NCBI GenBank assembly: GCA_910584695.1
Contig: CAJUBR010000022.1
Location: 1-37,498 of the forward strand
Length of the DNA stretch: 37,498 bases
DNA from: an uncultured Lachnospiraceae bacterium
GTDB lineage: Bacteria; Bacillota; Clostridia; Lachnospirales; Lachnospiraceae
Direction of reading: 5' to 3'
The position numbers and the translations under genes were made by a program. Positions 1 to 8,179 of the stretch are shown here, piece by piece (position 1 is the stretch's first letter; each line of letters starts with the position of its first letter). Under the pieces are notes generated by a model, which had not been told where the DNA came from, did not search any database, and saw nothing but the letters and a program-made list of their open reading frames with translations.

Positions 1-1
1 G

Positions 2-202
2 GATTTTGCAGGAAGCGGAGCTTCCGTACCTCTTACCGGATTTGGATATAACTTGTGGAAGGGGATTAAAGAGGCAGTTGATAGTGAAGGATTTGTCGGA
101 TTATTCAGAGGTGGATTCAAAATGGCGGCGGTTGGTACATCGGCTGCACTGATCTATTCCTATATCGCCTCTCTCATTTTTCAGCCTAAGATGACAAAGT
201 AA
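2..202 (+). CDS. spoVAE: Stage V sporulation protein AE, C-terminal fragment
   Basis: The open frame enters from the left edge and ends at TAA 200-202, giving the last 66 residues. The visible part contains a GSGASVPLTGFGYNLWKG stretch, a GFVGLFRGG turn and a final hydrophobic helix (about AAVGTSAALIYSYIASLIF) followed by a short basic tail. This matches the C-terminus of SpoVAE/SpoVAEb proteins, small inner-membrane components of the SpoVA channel that moves Ca-dipicolinate into the forespore and out at germination. The start and the upstream spoVA genes lie outside the window. It is the main evidence that the organism is, or descends from, a spore former. The gene is followed at once by a hairpin terminator. 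Confidence 0.82.
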   Translation, partial: DFAGSGASVPLTGFGYNLWKGIKEAVDSEGFVGLFRGGFKMAAVGTSAALIYSYIASLIFQPKMTK

Positions 203-221
203 AGAGATTGAAAAAGAATGC

Positions 222-277
222 AAAATGCCATACAGGAAAATCCGTTGATCAGATGGATTCACTGTATGGCATTTTTT
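222..277 (+). terminator. Rho-independent terminator between spoVAE and the PBP gene
   Basis: Arms at 222-235 and 262-275 (AAAATGCCATACAG and its exact complement) are followed by a T run. The 26-nt loop contains a further small stem (AATCC 239-243 with GGATT 255-259). It lies 20 bases after the spoVAE stop codon and 33 bases beyond the convergent PBP stop codon. On the minus strand the T run is only four bases, so it is strong for spoVAE and weaker for the PBP gene. Confidence 0.85.
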
Positions 278-309
278 AAGTCGTGCTTATAATATAAAAA
301 GGTATCTTC

Positions 310-3264
310 TCAATCCTGAAAAAATTTTTTAAGGCTGTCACCCAGATAAGCAAGAGGGCGCTTCCATATAAAAGAAAGGTTCTTATTATAAGAGTCTGCA
401 CTTGCAACGGTATCCGGAGCCGGTGGCTCGTTGATACCACTTTCCACAAAGGCTGCTACAACAACGTGGTCTTTGGAAATCTTTTCAAAAGTATAGGAAG
501 TAACTGCACCTTGTGCAATACCGTCAACTGTAATATTGGATATAGCATAACCGGCATTTGGGATAAAGGTTAACGTAACGGTATCCCCGTAGGTTGCCGA
601 AGTCGGACCGGATATGCTTCCTCCTCCCTCTACAATAGTAGAAATAGTAAAGGTAGTGTTAGAATCCGGAGTATCCTCTTTTGGTTTCGTCGGTTTCTTA
701 TCTTCTTTTTTATCCTGTTCCTTTTTGGTATGGATTGGACAGCTTGTCTCAATAAAATGATCAGGAAGTGAAAAATCCGCGTCTTCTACAGTGATATTTC
801 CGTCTTCATCCATAGAATAATGGTAAGTTGTTGTATTCGGACAATATTTTGTTGCTTTAAAGTGGCTTTCATCGCATAGCGTAATGGTCTGATGAAGGTC
901 ACAGGTTTTGGTCGGCACCGTATCTTTTGCAAAATATTCGGTAATAACGGAGGAACATTGTCCTTCTGCCGGAAGGAGTCCGGAGGTGGAACATACTTTT
1001 GCTGTCACAATATCACTGGGTTTATCAAAAGAAGCAGAGGTATCCTGTTCTTCTTTTTCAACAATTTTGTCCATAATCTTACGCCAGATCACTTTATGAT
1101 AATTGCTGTTTGAAAAGTCCGTGTTCACATCATATCCCATCCAGATTCCGGCGGTATAGTATGGAGTGGAACCACAGAACCAGTAATCGTAGTTGTTTGA
1201 AGTAGTACCGGTTTTGCCGGATACTGTCATTCCGCTGGAGAGCCGGGCTGCAGTGCCGGTACCGGAGGTGACAACGTCCTGCATAGCGTTGTTGATCAGC
1301 CATGCAGTTGTCTGCTTCATGACTTGCTTGGTTTCGGGCTCATTATCAATTAAAACATTGCCGTCATGGTCAAGTACTTTGCTATAGAAGGTTGGTTCTA
1401 CATAGGTGCCTGAATTTGCAATGGAAGCATAGGCACCGGTCAATTCCAGATTTGTGACACCGTCCGTAAGACCGCCGAGGCACATGGATTCATTGATATC
1501 ATTTTCGGCAATTCCATTTACGGAAGTTTCTCCGTTCTTTAATGTGGTAATGCCCATATTGCAAAGATAATCATAACCAACCTGTGGAGTTACATCTTGG
1601 AATACTTTAACCGTTATAATATTCATGGAATCTTTGATTGCTGTACGGATTGTCTGACTTCCGCGGTATCCGGAATACCAGTTTTTGATCGGGGTTCCAT
1701 TACTGTAGCTGGTTTCCTCGTCAACGTAACTGGTGGCAAGTGTCATACCTGCCGTATCTAAGGCGGGAACATAGGCTGCTAATACTTTAAAGGTAGAACC
1801 GGGCTGACGCTTGGAATCAGTTGCTCTGTTCAGGGTAAGATTACCGGTTTTTTCTCCACGTCCTCCACAGATTGCTTTTACATATCCAGTTGCCTGGTCC
1901 ATGATTACAAAAGATGTCTGCGGCTGAATCGTGGTAGAAAAAGATTCAGCTAATTCCTGATAACCGGTTTCTTCTATCATAGCTGCTTTAAATTCATCAG
2001 CAGCTGCTCTGGCAGTATCTTCACTGGAATAAATCAGATTGTATTTTGGATTTTCAGTTCTCTTTTGGTAATAAGCCAGTAAATGATTGCTTGAATAATT
2101 GTAAAGTTCTCCGGTTTTTGGATCCGAGAGTGTCAGGGCATAATTAAGTGCTACACTGGTTCCGGCAGGATAGTTATCTGGATCGTTGATTTCTTTGTCA
2201 CATATCTTTTGAATTGCAGCATTCTGATTGATATAAATACTTAATCCGCCGGAATAGATTGTATTATAGGCCTGGGTTTCCGTATATCCCAGCTCATTTA
2301 CCAACTGTGAAGTCAATGTGTTGATAACGGCATCGATATAGTAGGAATTATATTGTTTGTTAGTATTTTTATCATCCTTGTTATTCAGGGTAATACGGGC
2401 ATAGACATCATCCGACATTGCCTCGTCGTATTGAGCCTGAGTAATCATTTCCTGTTCTAACATTTTTCGGAGAACAACATTTTTTCTTGTACGGTTGTTT
2501 TCGGGATGAAGGACCGGATCATATTCTGTCGGACTTTGCGTAATGGCAGCAATAACAGCACATTCTGAAATAGTAAGTTCGCTTAACTTTTCTTTTCCGA
2601 AATATGTTTCGGAAGCGGTCTGGATTCCGTTTGCTCCTTCTCCTAAATAAATTGCATTTAGGTAGAGTTCTAAAATATCTTTTTTATCAATCTGTTTTTC
2701 CAGTTCAATTGCCAGATATTGTTCTTGGATTTTACGGTTTAAAGAATCCATAAAGGTACTTTCGTTAAGTCCTACGTTAAAGATCTGGTTTTTAATTAAC
2801 TGCTGGGTGATGGTGGAGGCACCTTCTGAAAAATTATGGTTCTTAATTCCGATATAGAAAGCCCGGAGAATTCCTCTTGCATCAATACCATTGTGTTCCC
2901 AGAAACGTTCATCCTCAATGGCAATAAATGCATTGATCAGGTTTTCGGGAATGTTTTCGTATTCTACGTAAATACGGTTAGAGTTTGCAGTTGACAATGT
3001 GGTAATTTCTTTTCCGTTCTGGTTATAAATCGTTGTCTGAAATCCTTCTAATTGAACACTTTCCTTTATCTCTGCAATATCTGGTGCAGTGTCGATAATG
3101 GATGTAAACATACCCAGTCCGGCACCTGCTCCGACAATAATCATGAGAAGGAATAGAAACAGAAAAACTCTATATATAATATAAGAAAGTTTTTTCTGGT
3201 TCTTGGTATGCTTGGACACTAGTTTTTGTTGTTTCTTTTTTGTGCTCCGTTTTGAATAGTTCAT
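310..3264 (-). CDS. Class A penicillin-binding protein (transglycosylase/transpeptidase)
   Basis: A bifunctional peptidoglycan synthase of 984 residues, anchored by an N-terminal membrane helix (about 31-53) with the rest outside the cell. The GT51 transglycosylase domain has EDERFWEHNG with catalytic Glu117 and then GASTITQQL. The transpeptidase has STFK (Ser490), SMN (546) and KTG (684-686). After it come a Cys-rich linker, a Lys/Glu/Pro hinge and, at about 870-940, a domain resembling the divergent InlB B-repeat (GGGSISG...PNAGYAISNITVDG). The frame is open to an ATG at 3333, but the ATG at 3264 is chosen because AGGAGG stands 6 bases before it. The upstream ATG also lies inside the likely promoter. 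The gene is convergent with spoVAE and divergent from yigZ. Family is certain; the role of the tail is inferred. Confidence 0.93.
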   Translation of the reverse strand: MNYSKRSTKKKQQKLVSKHTKNQKKLSYIIYRVFLFLFLLMIIVGAGAGLGMFTSIIDTAPDIAEIKESVQLEGFQTTIYNQNGKEITTLSTANSNRIYVEYENIPENLINAFIAIEDERFWEHNGIDARGILRAFYIGIKNHNFSEGASTITQQLIKNQIFNVGLNESTFMDSLNRKIQEQYLAIELEKQIDKKDILELYLNAIYLGEGANGIQTASETYFGKEKLSELTISECAVIAAITQSPTEYDPVLHPENNRTRKNVVLRKMLEQEMITQAQYDEAMSDDVYARITLNNKDDKNTNKQYNSYYIDAVINTLTSQLVNELGYTETQAYNTIYSGGLSIYINQNAAIQKICDKEINDPDNYPAGTSVALNYALTLSDPKTGELYNYSSNHLLAYYQKRTENPKYNLIYSSEDTARAAADEFKAAMIEETGYQELAESFSTTIQPQTSFVIMDQATGYVKAICGGRGEKTGNLTLNRATDSKRQPGSTFKVLAAYVPALDTAGMTLATSYVDEETSYSNGTPIKNWYSGYRGSQTIRTAIKDSMNIITVKVFQDVTPQVGYDYLCNMGITTLKNGETSVNGIAENDINESMCLGGLTDGVTNLELTGAYASIANSGTYVEPTFYSKVLDHDGNVLIDNEPETKQVMKQTTAWLINNAMQDVVTSGTGTAARLSSGMTVSGKTGTTSNNYDYWFCGSTPYYTAGIWMGYDVNTDFSNSNYHKVIWRKIMDKIVEKEEQDTSASFDKPSDIVTAKVCSTSGLLPAEGQCSSVITEYFAKDTVPTKTCDLHQTITLCDESHFKATKYCPNTTTYHYSMDEDGNITVEDADFSLPDHFIETSCPIHTKKEQDKKEDKKPTKPKEDTPDSNTTFTISTIVEGGGSISGPTSATYGDTVTLTFIPNAGYAISNITVDGIAQGAVTSYTFEKISKDHVVVAAFVESGINEPPAPDTVASADSYNKNLSFIWKRPLAYLGDSLKKFFQD

Positions 3265-3313
3265 AAAGGGCCTCCTCTTTTCCATAAAAGTCTGGCTTTT
3301 ATCATAGATAACT

Positions 3314-3342
3314 ATTATATCAAATATAGCCATAAATTTCCA
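3314..3342 (-). promoter_or_regulatory. Promoter of the PBP gene
   Basis: On the minus strand there is an extended -10, TGATATAAT (TATAAT at 3319-3314), with a weak -35, TGGAAA (3342-3337), 17 bases upstream. It lies about 50 bases before the chosen start at 3264. This placement supports the short form of the protein. Confidence 0.55.
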
Positions 3343-3403
3343 CCTTTATTCAGAAAGTGTAAAAAGTTGTGGTAGTAAATCTTATGAAAACCACAAATAG
3401 CTA

Positions 3404-3431
3404 TTGACAGATAGCAAAAAGAGCATATAAT
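3404..3431 (+). promoter_or_regulatory. Promoter of the yigZ-RND operon
   Basis: TTGACA (3404-3409), a 16-base spacer, then TATAAT (3426-3431): both hexamers match the sigma-A consensus. The flanks are nearly identical to the promoter of the MarR gene at 20249-20276. Confidence 0.85.
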
Positions 3432-3435
3432 AAAT

Positions 3436-3455
3436 ACTTGCCTAGGGAAACTATT
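3436..3455 (+). promoter_or_regulatory. MarR-type operator copy 1
   Basis: ACTTGCCTAGGGAAACTATT sits just downstream of the -10 and contains the near-palindrome TTGCCTAGGGAAAC. The element is the same, apart from two bases, as the one before the MarR gene (20281-20300). A repressor bound here would cover the transcription start. The assignment to MarR is inferred from its presence in front of the marR gene. Confidence 0.6.
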
Positions 3456-3511
3456 GAATGAGGAAAATATATACAGGCAAAATATGGACAAAGAATACAG
3501 GGAGAGTAAAG

Positions 3512-4147
3512 ATGCTGAAACAATACTCTACAATTATAGAGCCGGGAACCGGTGAAATTATTGAGAAAAAGTCAAGGTTTATCGGCTGTATCCGGCATGT
3601 GGAAACGGAAGAGGAGGCAGATGCTTTTGTCACGGAAATAAAAAAGAAGCATTATGACGCCAGACATAATTGTTATGCCTACTCAATCGGAGAAGAGCAG
3701 CCGTTGCTGCGGTTTAGCGATGATGGGGAACCGGGAGGAACTGCAGGGAAACCTATTTTGGAAGTGATTACAGGTAGGAAGCTTTGTAATGTATGTATTG
3801 TAGTAACCCGTTATTTTGGTGGAACACTGCTTGGAACAGGGGGGCTGGTACGTGCTTATACAGAGGCTGCAAAAGCGTGTATTGATGCCACAGAGATTGT
3901 CCATAAATGTCTGGTGGTTCCACTGAGGATTATTACAAATTATACCGATCTGGGTAAGATACAATATATTTTTGGGAACAACAAAATTGTGATAAAAGAC
4001 AGCGAATATGGACAGGATGTAATTTTAAAAACGGAGATATTTATTGATGATGTAGAAAAGATAAAGAAAGAATTAGTGGAAGCAACAGCAGCAAGAGTAG
4101 TGATAGAGCAGAAAGATGCAGTTTTTTCAATTATGAAGGATAGATAA
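3512..4147 (+). CDS. yigZ: YigZ/IMPACT family protein
   Basis: A 211-residue protein of the usual YigZ length. The N-terminal UPF0029/IMPACT domain (about 15-125) shows KSRFIGC, the DARHNCYAY segment, FSDDGEPGGTAGKPIL and VTRYFGGTLLGTGGLVRAY. A C-terminal DUF1949-like domain follows (about 140-195). Family members are soluble and bind nucleotide or nucleic acid; eukaryotic IMPACT regulates translation under stress, but the bacterial role is not settled. The ATG at 3512 is chosen over an in-frame ATG at 3458, because AGGGAGAG stands before 3512 and the earlier ATG overlaps the operator region. It is the first gene of an operon with the RND pump, 32 bases apart, behind a MarR-type promoter. That pairing with efflux is unusual and may point to a stress response. 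Confidence 0.9.
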   Translation: MLKQYSTIIEPGTGEIIEKKSRFIGCIRHVETEEEADAFVTEIKKKHYDARHNCYAYSIGEEQPLLRFSDDGEPGGTAGKPILEVITGRKLCNVCIVVTRYFGGTLLGTGGLVRAYTEAAKACIDATEIVHKCLVVPLRIITNYTDLGKIQYIFGNNKIVIKDSEYGQDVILKTEIFIDDVEKIKKELVEATAARVVIEQKDAVFSIMKDR

Positions 4148-4179
4148 AGCGGTCTAAATACTATAATCAGGAGGATATT

Positions 4180-7100
4180 ATGATTTCAAAATTCAGTGTT
4201 AAAAAGGCGTATACGGTAATTGTAGGAATTGTTTTGATTATTGTTCTGGGTATTGTTGCATATACCAAGATGACAGTGGATTTGCTGCCGGATATGGAAT
4301 TACCCTATGCAGTTATTATGACAACCTATCCAGGGGCAAGTCCGGAAAACGTGGAGACAGGCGTAACAAAGCCTATCGAACAGGCAGTTGCAACAATTGA
4401 TAATATCAGTGAAATCCAGTCTATTTCTTCTGAAAATTATTCTATGGTGGTTTTGGAATTTAATACGGATGCGAATATGGATACGGCAACGATTGATATG
4501 CGGGAAAAACTGGATCAGATCAGCGGATATTTTGATGACAGTGTCGGTAATCCTATTATTATGAAGCTGAACCCTAATATGATGCCGGTCATGGTAGCTG
4601 CTGTAGATAAAAAGAATGCGGAGAGTGTAGAACTGAGTGAATATGTAAATAATACCTTGTCACCGGATCTCGAAGGCTTAGAGGGTGTTGCCTCCGTTAC
4701 GACAATGGGGAGTATAGAAGAATCGGTTCAGGTCATCATAAGAAAGGATAAAGTAAATAAAGTAAATAAAAAGGTAAAAAAAGCGTTAGACGATAAGTTT
4801 GCAGAGGCAGAGGATGCCATTGAAAATGGAAAAAGTAAGATTAACAGCGGAAAGCAGCAGTTAGAGAGCGGTCAGACAACTGCAAATAAAAAATTTGCAG
4901 AGGCGGAGGTAAAGATTGATAATACAAAGTATGATCTGTTAAGCTCGGAAAAAGAAGTAAAAGCTGCATTGGCTGAGCTTGTGGAACAGGAGTCAACCCT
5001 GAATACACAAAAGACACAATTAGAACAGGCAATTTCTTCTTTGCAGGAACTTCTTACAAGTTATCAGACATTAGAGGCGCAAAAGGCACAGTTGGAGGCT
5101 GCAGTTGCTGCTAATCCAGAGGATGCTGCACTGGCAGCACAGCTTCAGACGGTAACCGCAGCAATGCAGGCGATGGAGTCAAAGCTTGGAGAACAAAAGG
5201 ATACAGATGGAAATACACTGACGTTTGATACACTTCCTTCCTACATTGCCTCGCTGCAGTCATCTCTCAAACAGGTAAAGAACGGATTGTCCGAGATTGA
5301 AAAGGGGAAAAAGAAATTAAATGCCGCATTGAAAAAAATAACAAACGGAAAAGAGACAATCGATGACAGCTATGTGGAATTGAAAACCAAGCAGGCACAG
5401 ACACAGAGCCAGATGTCGAAGGCTCAGGCCGAACTGACCCAGGGAGAGGCGGAATTAAAGGAACAGGAAGCAAGTTTTGAGGATGCAAAGGATGCCGCAT
5501 ACCAGGGTGCAGATATGGATACGATATTGACAACGGATATGATTGAGGGGATCCTTACGGCTCAGAATTTTGAGTATCCGGCAGGTTACGTAACAGAAGA
5601 CGATGTAGAGTATTTAGTCCGTGTAGGAGAAAAATTCGACGACGTAGAGAGTTTATCTGATTTTGTTTTGTTAGACCTTGGATTAGATGGGCTGGCACCG
5701 ATTAAGCTTTCCGATGTGGCTGATGTATTTGTTGAAACAAATGAAGATAAAATATATGCAAAGGTGAACAAGAATCCGGGTATCATTTTATCCATTGCAA
5801 AACAGAATGAATATTCTACAAAAGAGGTTTCAGACCGTATTTCAGACCGGTTTGAAGAAATATCAAAAGAAGATGGGGATGTATCATTTACCACTCTGAT
5901 GGACCAGGGAACTTACATAGACCTTGTGTCAAATTCTGTAATAGACAATTTGCTCTTTGGAGCAGTACTAGCAGTTTTGATTTTGTTATGCTTTTTAAAG
6001 GATATCAGACCGACAGGAATTATTGCCGTTTCCATTCCGGTATCTGTTATTTTTGCAATTGTCATGATGTACTTCAGTGGAGTTACGCTAAATGTTATCT
6101 CATTATCCGGTCTGGCACTGGGCGTTGGAATGCTGGTAGATAATTCCATTGTGGTAATTGAAAATATATACCGGCTGCGAAATGAAGGATATTCGGTAAA
6201 GGAGGCAGCCATCAAAGGTGCAAACATGGTGGTGGGAGCGATTACTTCATCTACATTGACAACCGTGTGTGTATTTCTTCCGATTGTATTTACATCGGGA
6301 ATTACAAAGCAGTTGTTTACAGATATGGGGCTTACGATTGCGTATTCCCTGTTTGCGAGTTTGATTGTAGCGATTACTTTTGTGCCAATGGTTGCTTCAA
6401 AGACCTTTAACAAAGTATCAGAAAAGGAAAATAAGCTGATTACAAAAATCAGTAACTGGTATTCGGGAATTCTTCCGAAGGTATTAGATCATAAGCCGGT
6501 TGTCTTTATTGTTACAGCTGCATTGCTGATTGTTAGTATGGTGTTATCTCTTTCCAGAGGATTTTCTTTCTTCCCTGAAATGGATGCTACACAGATGTCG
6601 ATGACTATGACAATGCCGGAAGATACAAAAACATTGGAAGAAACAGCCGAAGTTTCGGATCAGATTATTGATGCAGTGTTAGAGATTGATGACATTAAGA
6701 CCATTGGTTCCATGGTTGGCGGAGGTGCTATGTCGATGATTGGTCTTGGCTCGGACGACTCTTTTGATTCCGTAACCTATTATATCGAATGTAAAGAGGA
6801 TAAGAAACATACAAATGATGAAATCGCAAAAATGATAGAGGAAAAGACGAAGGATTTTGAGTGTGAAGTTTCGGTTTCCGCCTCTAACATGGATATGAGT
6901 GCAATGATGTCCGCAGGCATTGCCGTTCAGGTAAAAGGTAAAGAATTGGATACATTACAGGACCTTGCTTTCCAGATAGGAGAAAAATTACAGGAAGTAG
7001 ATGGTCTTACGGAAATAGAGAATGGATTGGAAGATGCAACACCGGAGTACCGGCTGATTGTGGACAAGGATAAGGCTGCAAAATATGGATTGACAGTGGC

Positions 7101-8001
7101 ACAGGTTTATCAGAAAGTTCAGGCGGCACTTGCAGAGCCTTCTTCTGCAACAACATTAAGTACGGATGCAAAGGATTATTCTGTTTATGTGAAGAGTGAC
7201 AAAGAGGAAGAATACACATTAAAGGATATTAACAATCTTACAATTGAAGGAAAAGACGGAGAAGAGACGGTTGATGTCAAAATCAAGAAAATTGCAGAGG
7301 TAAAAGATGCAGAGTCTCTTTCTTCTGTTAACAGAATCAATCAGACACGTTATATTTCGATCACCGGACAAATTGCGGATGGTTATATCACTACAGATGT
7401 TTCAGGCAGAGTAAAGGATACATTGGATAAAATTTCATTACCGGATGGCTACAGTATTGAATATAACGGTGAAAATGAAACGGTAATGGAGTCAATGAAG
7501 CAGGTGATTTTAATGCTGGTACTGGCTTTGATATTTATGTATTTAATTATGGTGGCACAGTTTCAGTCTTTGAAGAATCCGTTTATTGTTATGTTTACGA
7601 TACCCCTTGCATTTACCGGTGGATTTGCAGCGCTATTCCTGACCGGGAAAGATGTCAGTATTATTGCGATGATTGGTATGGTAATGTTATCCGGCATTAT
7701 TGTGAATAACGGTATTGTGTTTGTAGATTCCATTAACCAGTTACGGGAAGAGGGCTTAGAAATGCGTGAGGCAATCATGATAACGGGACGTAACCGTTTA
7801 CGGCCGATTACTATGACGGCACTGACAACGATTCTGGGACTTTCTACTATGGCAATAGGCGTTGGAATGGGTGCAGATATGGCACAGCCTATGGCATTGG
7901 TAACAATTGGCGGTCTGATTTACGGAACGGCTCTAACCCTTCTGGTAGTGCCGTGTATCTATGAAGCCTTCAATCGGAACCACCGTAAGAAATCGGAATA
8001 G
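4180..8001 (+). CDS. RND efflux pump (HAE1/AcrB type) with inserted coiled coil
   Basis: A 1273-residue proton-driven exporter of the AcrB/SwrC superfamily, about 200 residues longer than most. Residues 1-30 form TM1; the first porter segment (PYPGASPENVETGVTKPIEQAV-like) follows. A helical insertion of about 240 residues (190-440), rich in Lys, Glu, Gln and Ala with SGKQQLESG-type repeats, splits the first extracytoplasmic domain. TM4 reads LALGVGMLVDNSIVVIENIY: Asp654 is kept, but the second Asp of the AcrB pair is Asn. The C-terminal half has the second porter domain and TM7-12, including MLSGIIVNNGIVFVDSINQL. AGGAGG stands 5 bases before ATG. No membrane-fusion or outer-membrane partner is nearby, as expected in a monoderm. 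It lies 32 bases after yigZ, so co-expression under the MarR-type promoter is likely. Substrate unknown. Confidence 0.93.
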   Translation: MISKFSVKKAYTVIVGIVLIIVLGIVAYTKMTVDLLPDMELPYAVIMTTYPGASPENVETGVTKPIEQAVATIDNISEIQSISSENYSMVVLEFNTDANMDTATIDMREKLDQISGYFDDSVGNPIIMKLNPNMMPVMVAAVDKKNAESVELSEYVNNTLSPDLEGLEGVASVTTMGSIEESVQVIIRKDKVNKVNKKVKKALDDKFAEAEDAIENGKSKINSGKQQLESGQTTANKKFAEAEVKIDNTKYDLLSSEKEVKAALAELVEQESTLNTQKTQLEQAISSLQELLTSYQTLEAQKAQLEAAVAANPEDAALAAQLQTVTAAMQAMESKLGEQKDTDGNTLTFDTLPSYIASLQSSLKQVKNGLSEIEKGKKKLNAALKKITNGKETIDDSYVELKTKQAQTQSQMSKAQAELTQGEAELKEQEASFEDAKDAAYQGADMDTILTTDMIEGILTAQNFEYPAGYVTEDDVEYLVRVGEKFDDVESLSDFVLLDLGLDGLAPIKLSDVADVFVETNEDKIYAKVNKNPGIILSIAKQNEYSTKEVSDRISDRFEEISKEDGDVSFTTLMDQGTYIDLVSNSVIDNLLFGAVLAVLILLCFLKDIRPTGIIAVSIPVSVIFAIVMMYFSGVTLNVISLSGLALGVGMLVDNSIVVIENIYRLRNEGYSVKEAAIKGANMVVGAITSSTLTTVCVFLPIVFTSGITKQLFTDMGLTIAYSLFASLIVAITFVPMVASKTFNKVSEKENKLITKISNWYSGILPKVLDHKPVVFIVTAALLIVSMVLSLSRGFSFFPEMDATQMSMTMTMPEDTKTLEETAEVSDQIIDAVLEIDDIKTIGSMVGGGAMSMIGLGSDDSFDSVTYYIECKEDKKHTNDEIAKMIEEKTKDFECEVSVSASNMDMSAMMSAGIAVQVKGKELDTLQDLAFQIGEKLQEVDGLTEIENGLEDATPEYRLIVDKDKAAKYGLTVAQVYQKVQAALAEPSSATTLSTDAKDYSVYVKSDKEEEYTLKDINNLTIEGKDGEETVDVKIKKIAEVKDAESLSSVNRINQTRYISITGQIADGYITTDVSGRVKDTLDKISLPDGYSIEYNGENETVMESMKQVILMLVLALIFMYLIMVAQFQSLKNPFIVMFTIPLAFTGGFAALFLTGKDVSIIAMIGMVMLSGIIVNNGIVFVDSINQLREEGLEMREAIMITGRNRLRPITMTALTTILGLSTMAIGVGMGADMAQPMALVTIGGLIYGTALTLLVVPCIYEAFNRNHRKKSE

Positions 8002-8036
8002 GACTAGCATAATAAAGAAAAGTGTGTTAAAATTTT

Positions 8037-8097
8037 ATCGCATAAGTGACAAATGTCTTGAAGCAGAAAGATTAAGGCAATGGGTGGCTTATGCGAT
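8037..8097. repeat. Perfect 10-bp inverted repeat with 41-nt loop
   Basis: ATCGCATAAG (8037-8046) is exactly complementary to CTTATGCGAT (8088-8097). The loop starts with a second small palindrome (GACAAATGTC, 8048-8057). No T run follows the right arm, so it is not a typical terminator, though it is the only strong hairpin between the RND gene and the activase gene. I do not recognise a known riboswitch. It could be an mRNA-stabilising or processing structure, or a leader element. Confidence 0.5.
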
Positions 8098-8179
8098 ATC
8101 TTGGTTATAAGAATAAAAGTGGGAATATAAGAGTATCTATTTATAAAAGGTTCAAAACATAAGAAGAAGAGGTAGGAAA

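Noticed and set aside
3265..3333. Longer N-terminus of the PBP starting at 3333
   Set aside because: The AGGAGG site fits the ATG at 3264, and the longer start overlaps the putative promoter.
5913..6413. 166-aa open frame on the minus strand inside the RND gene
   Set aside because: It is antisense to conserved RND membrane segments, has no ribosome binding site and resembles no family; it arises from codon bias of the real gene.
8048..8057. GACAAATGTC, whose complement GACATTTGTC also occurs at 26358-26367
   Set aside because: Ten bases with simple symmetry in A/T-rich DNA can recur by chance, and the two places share no other context.
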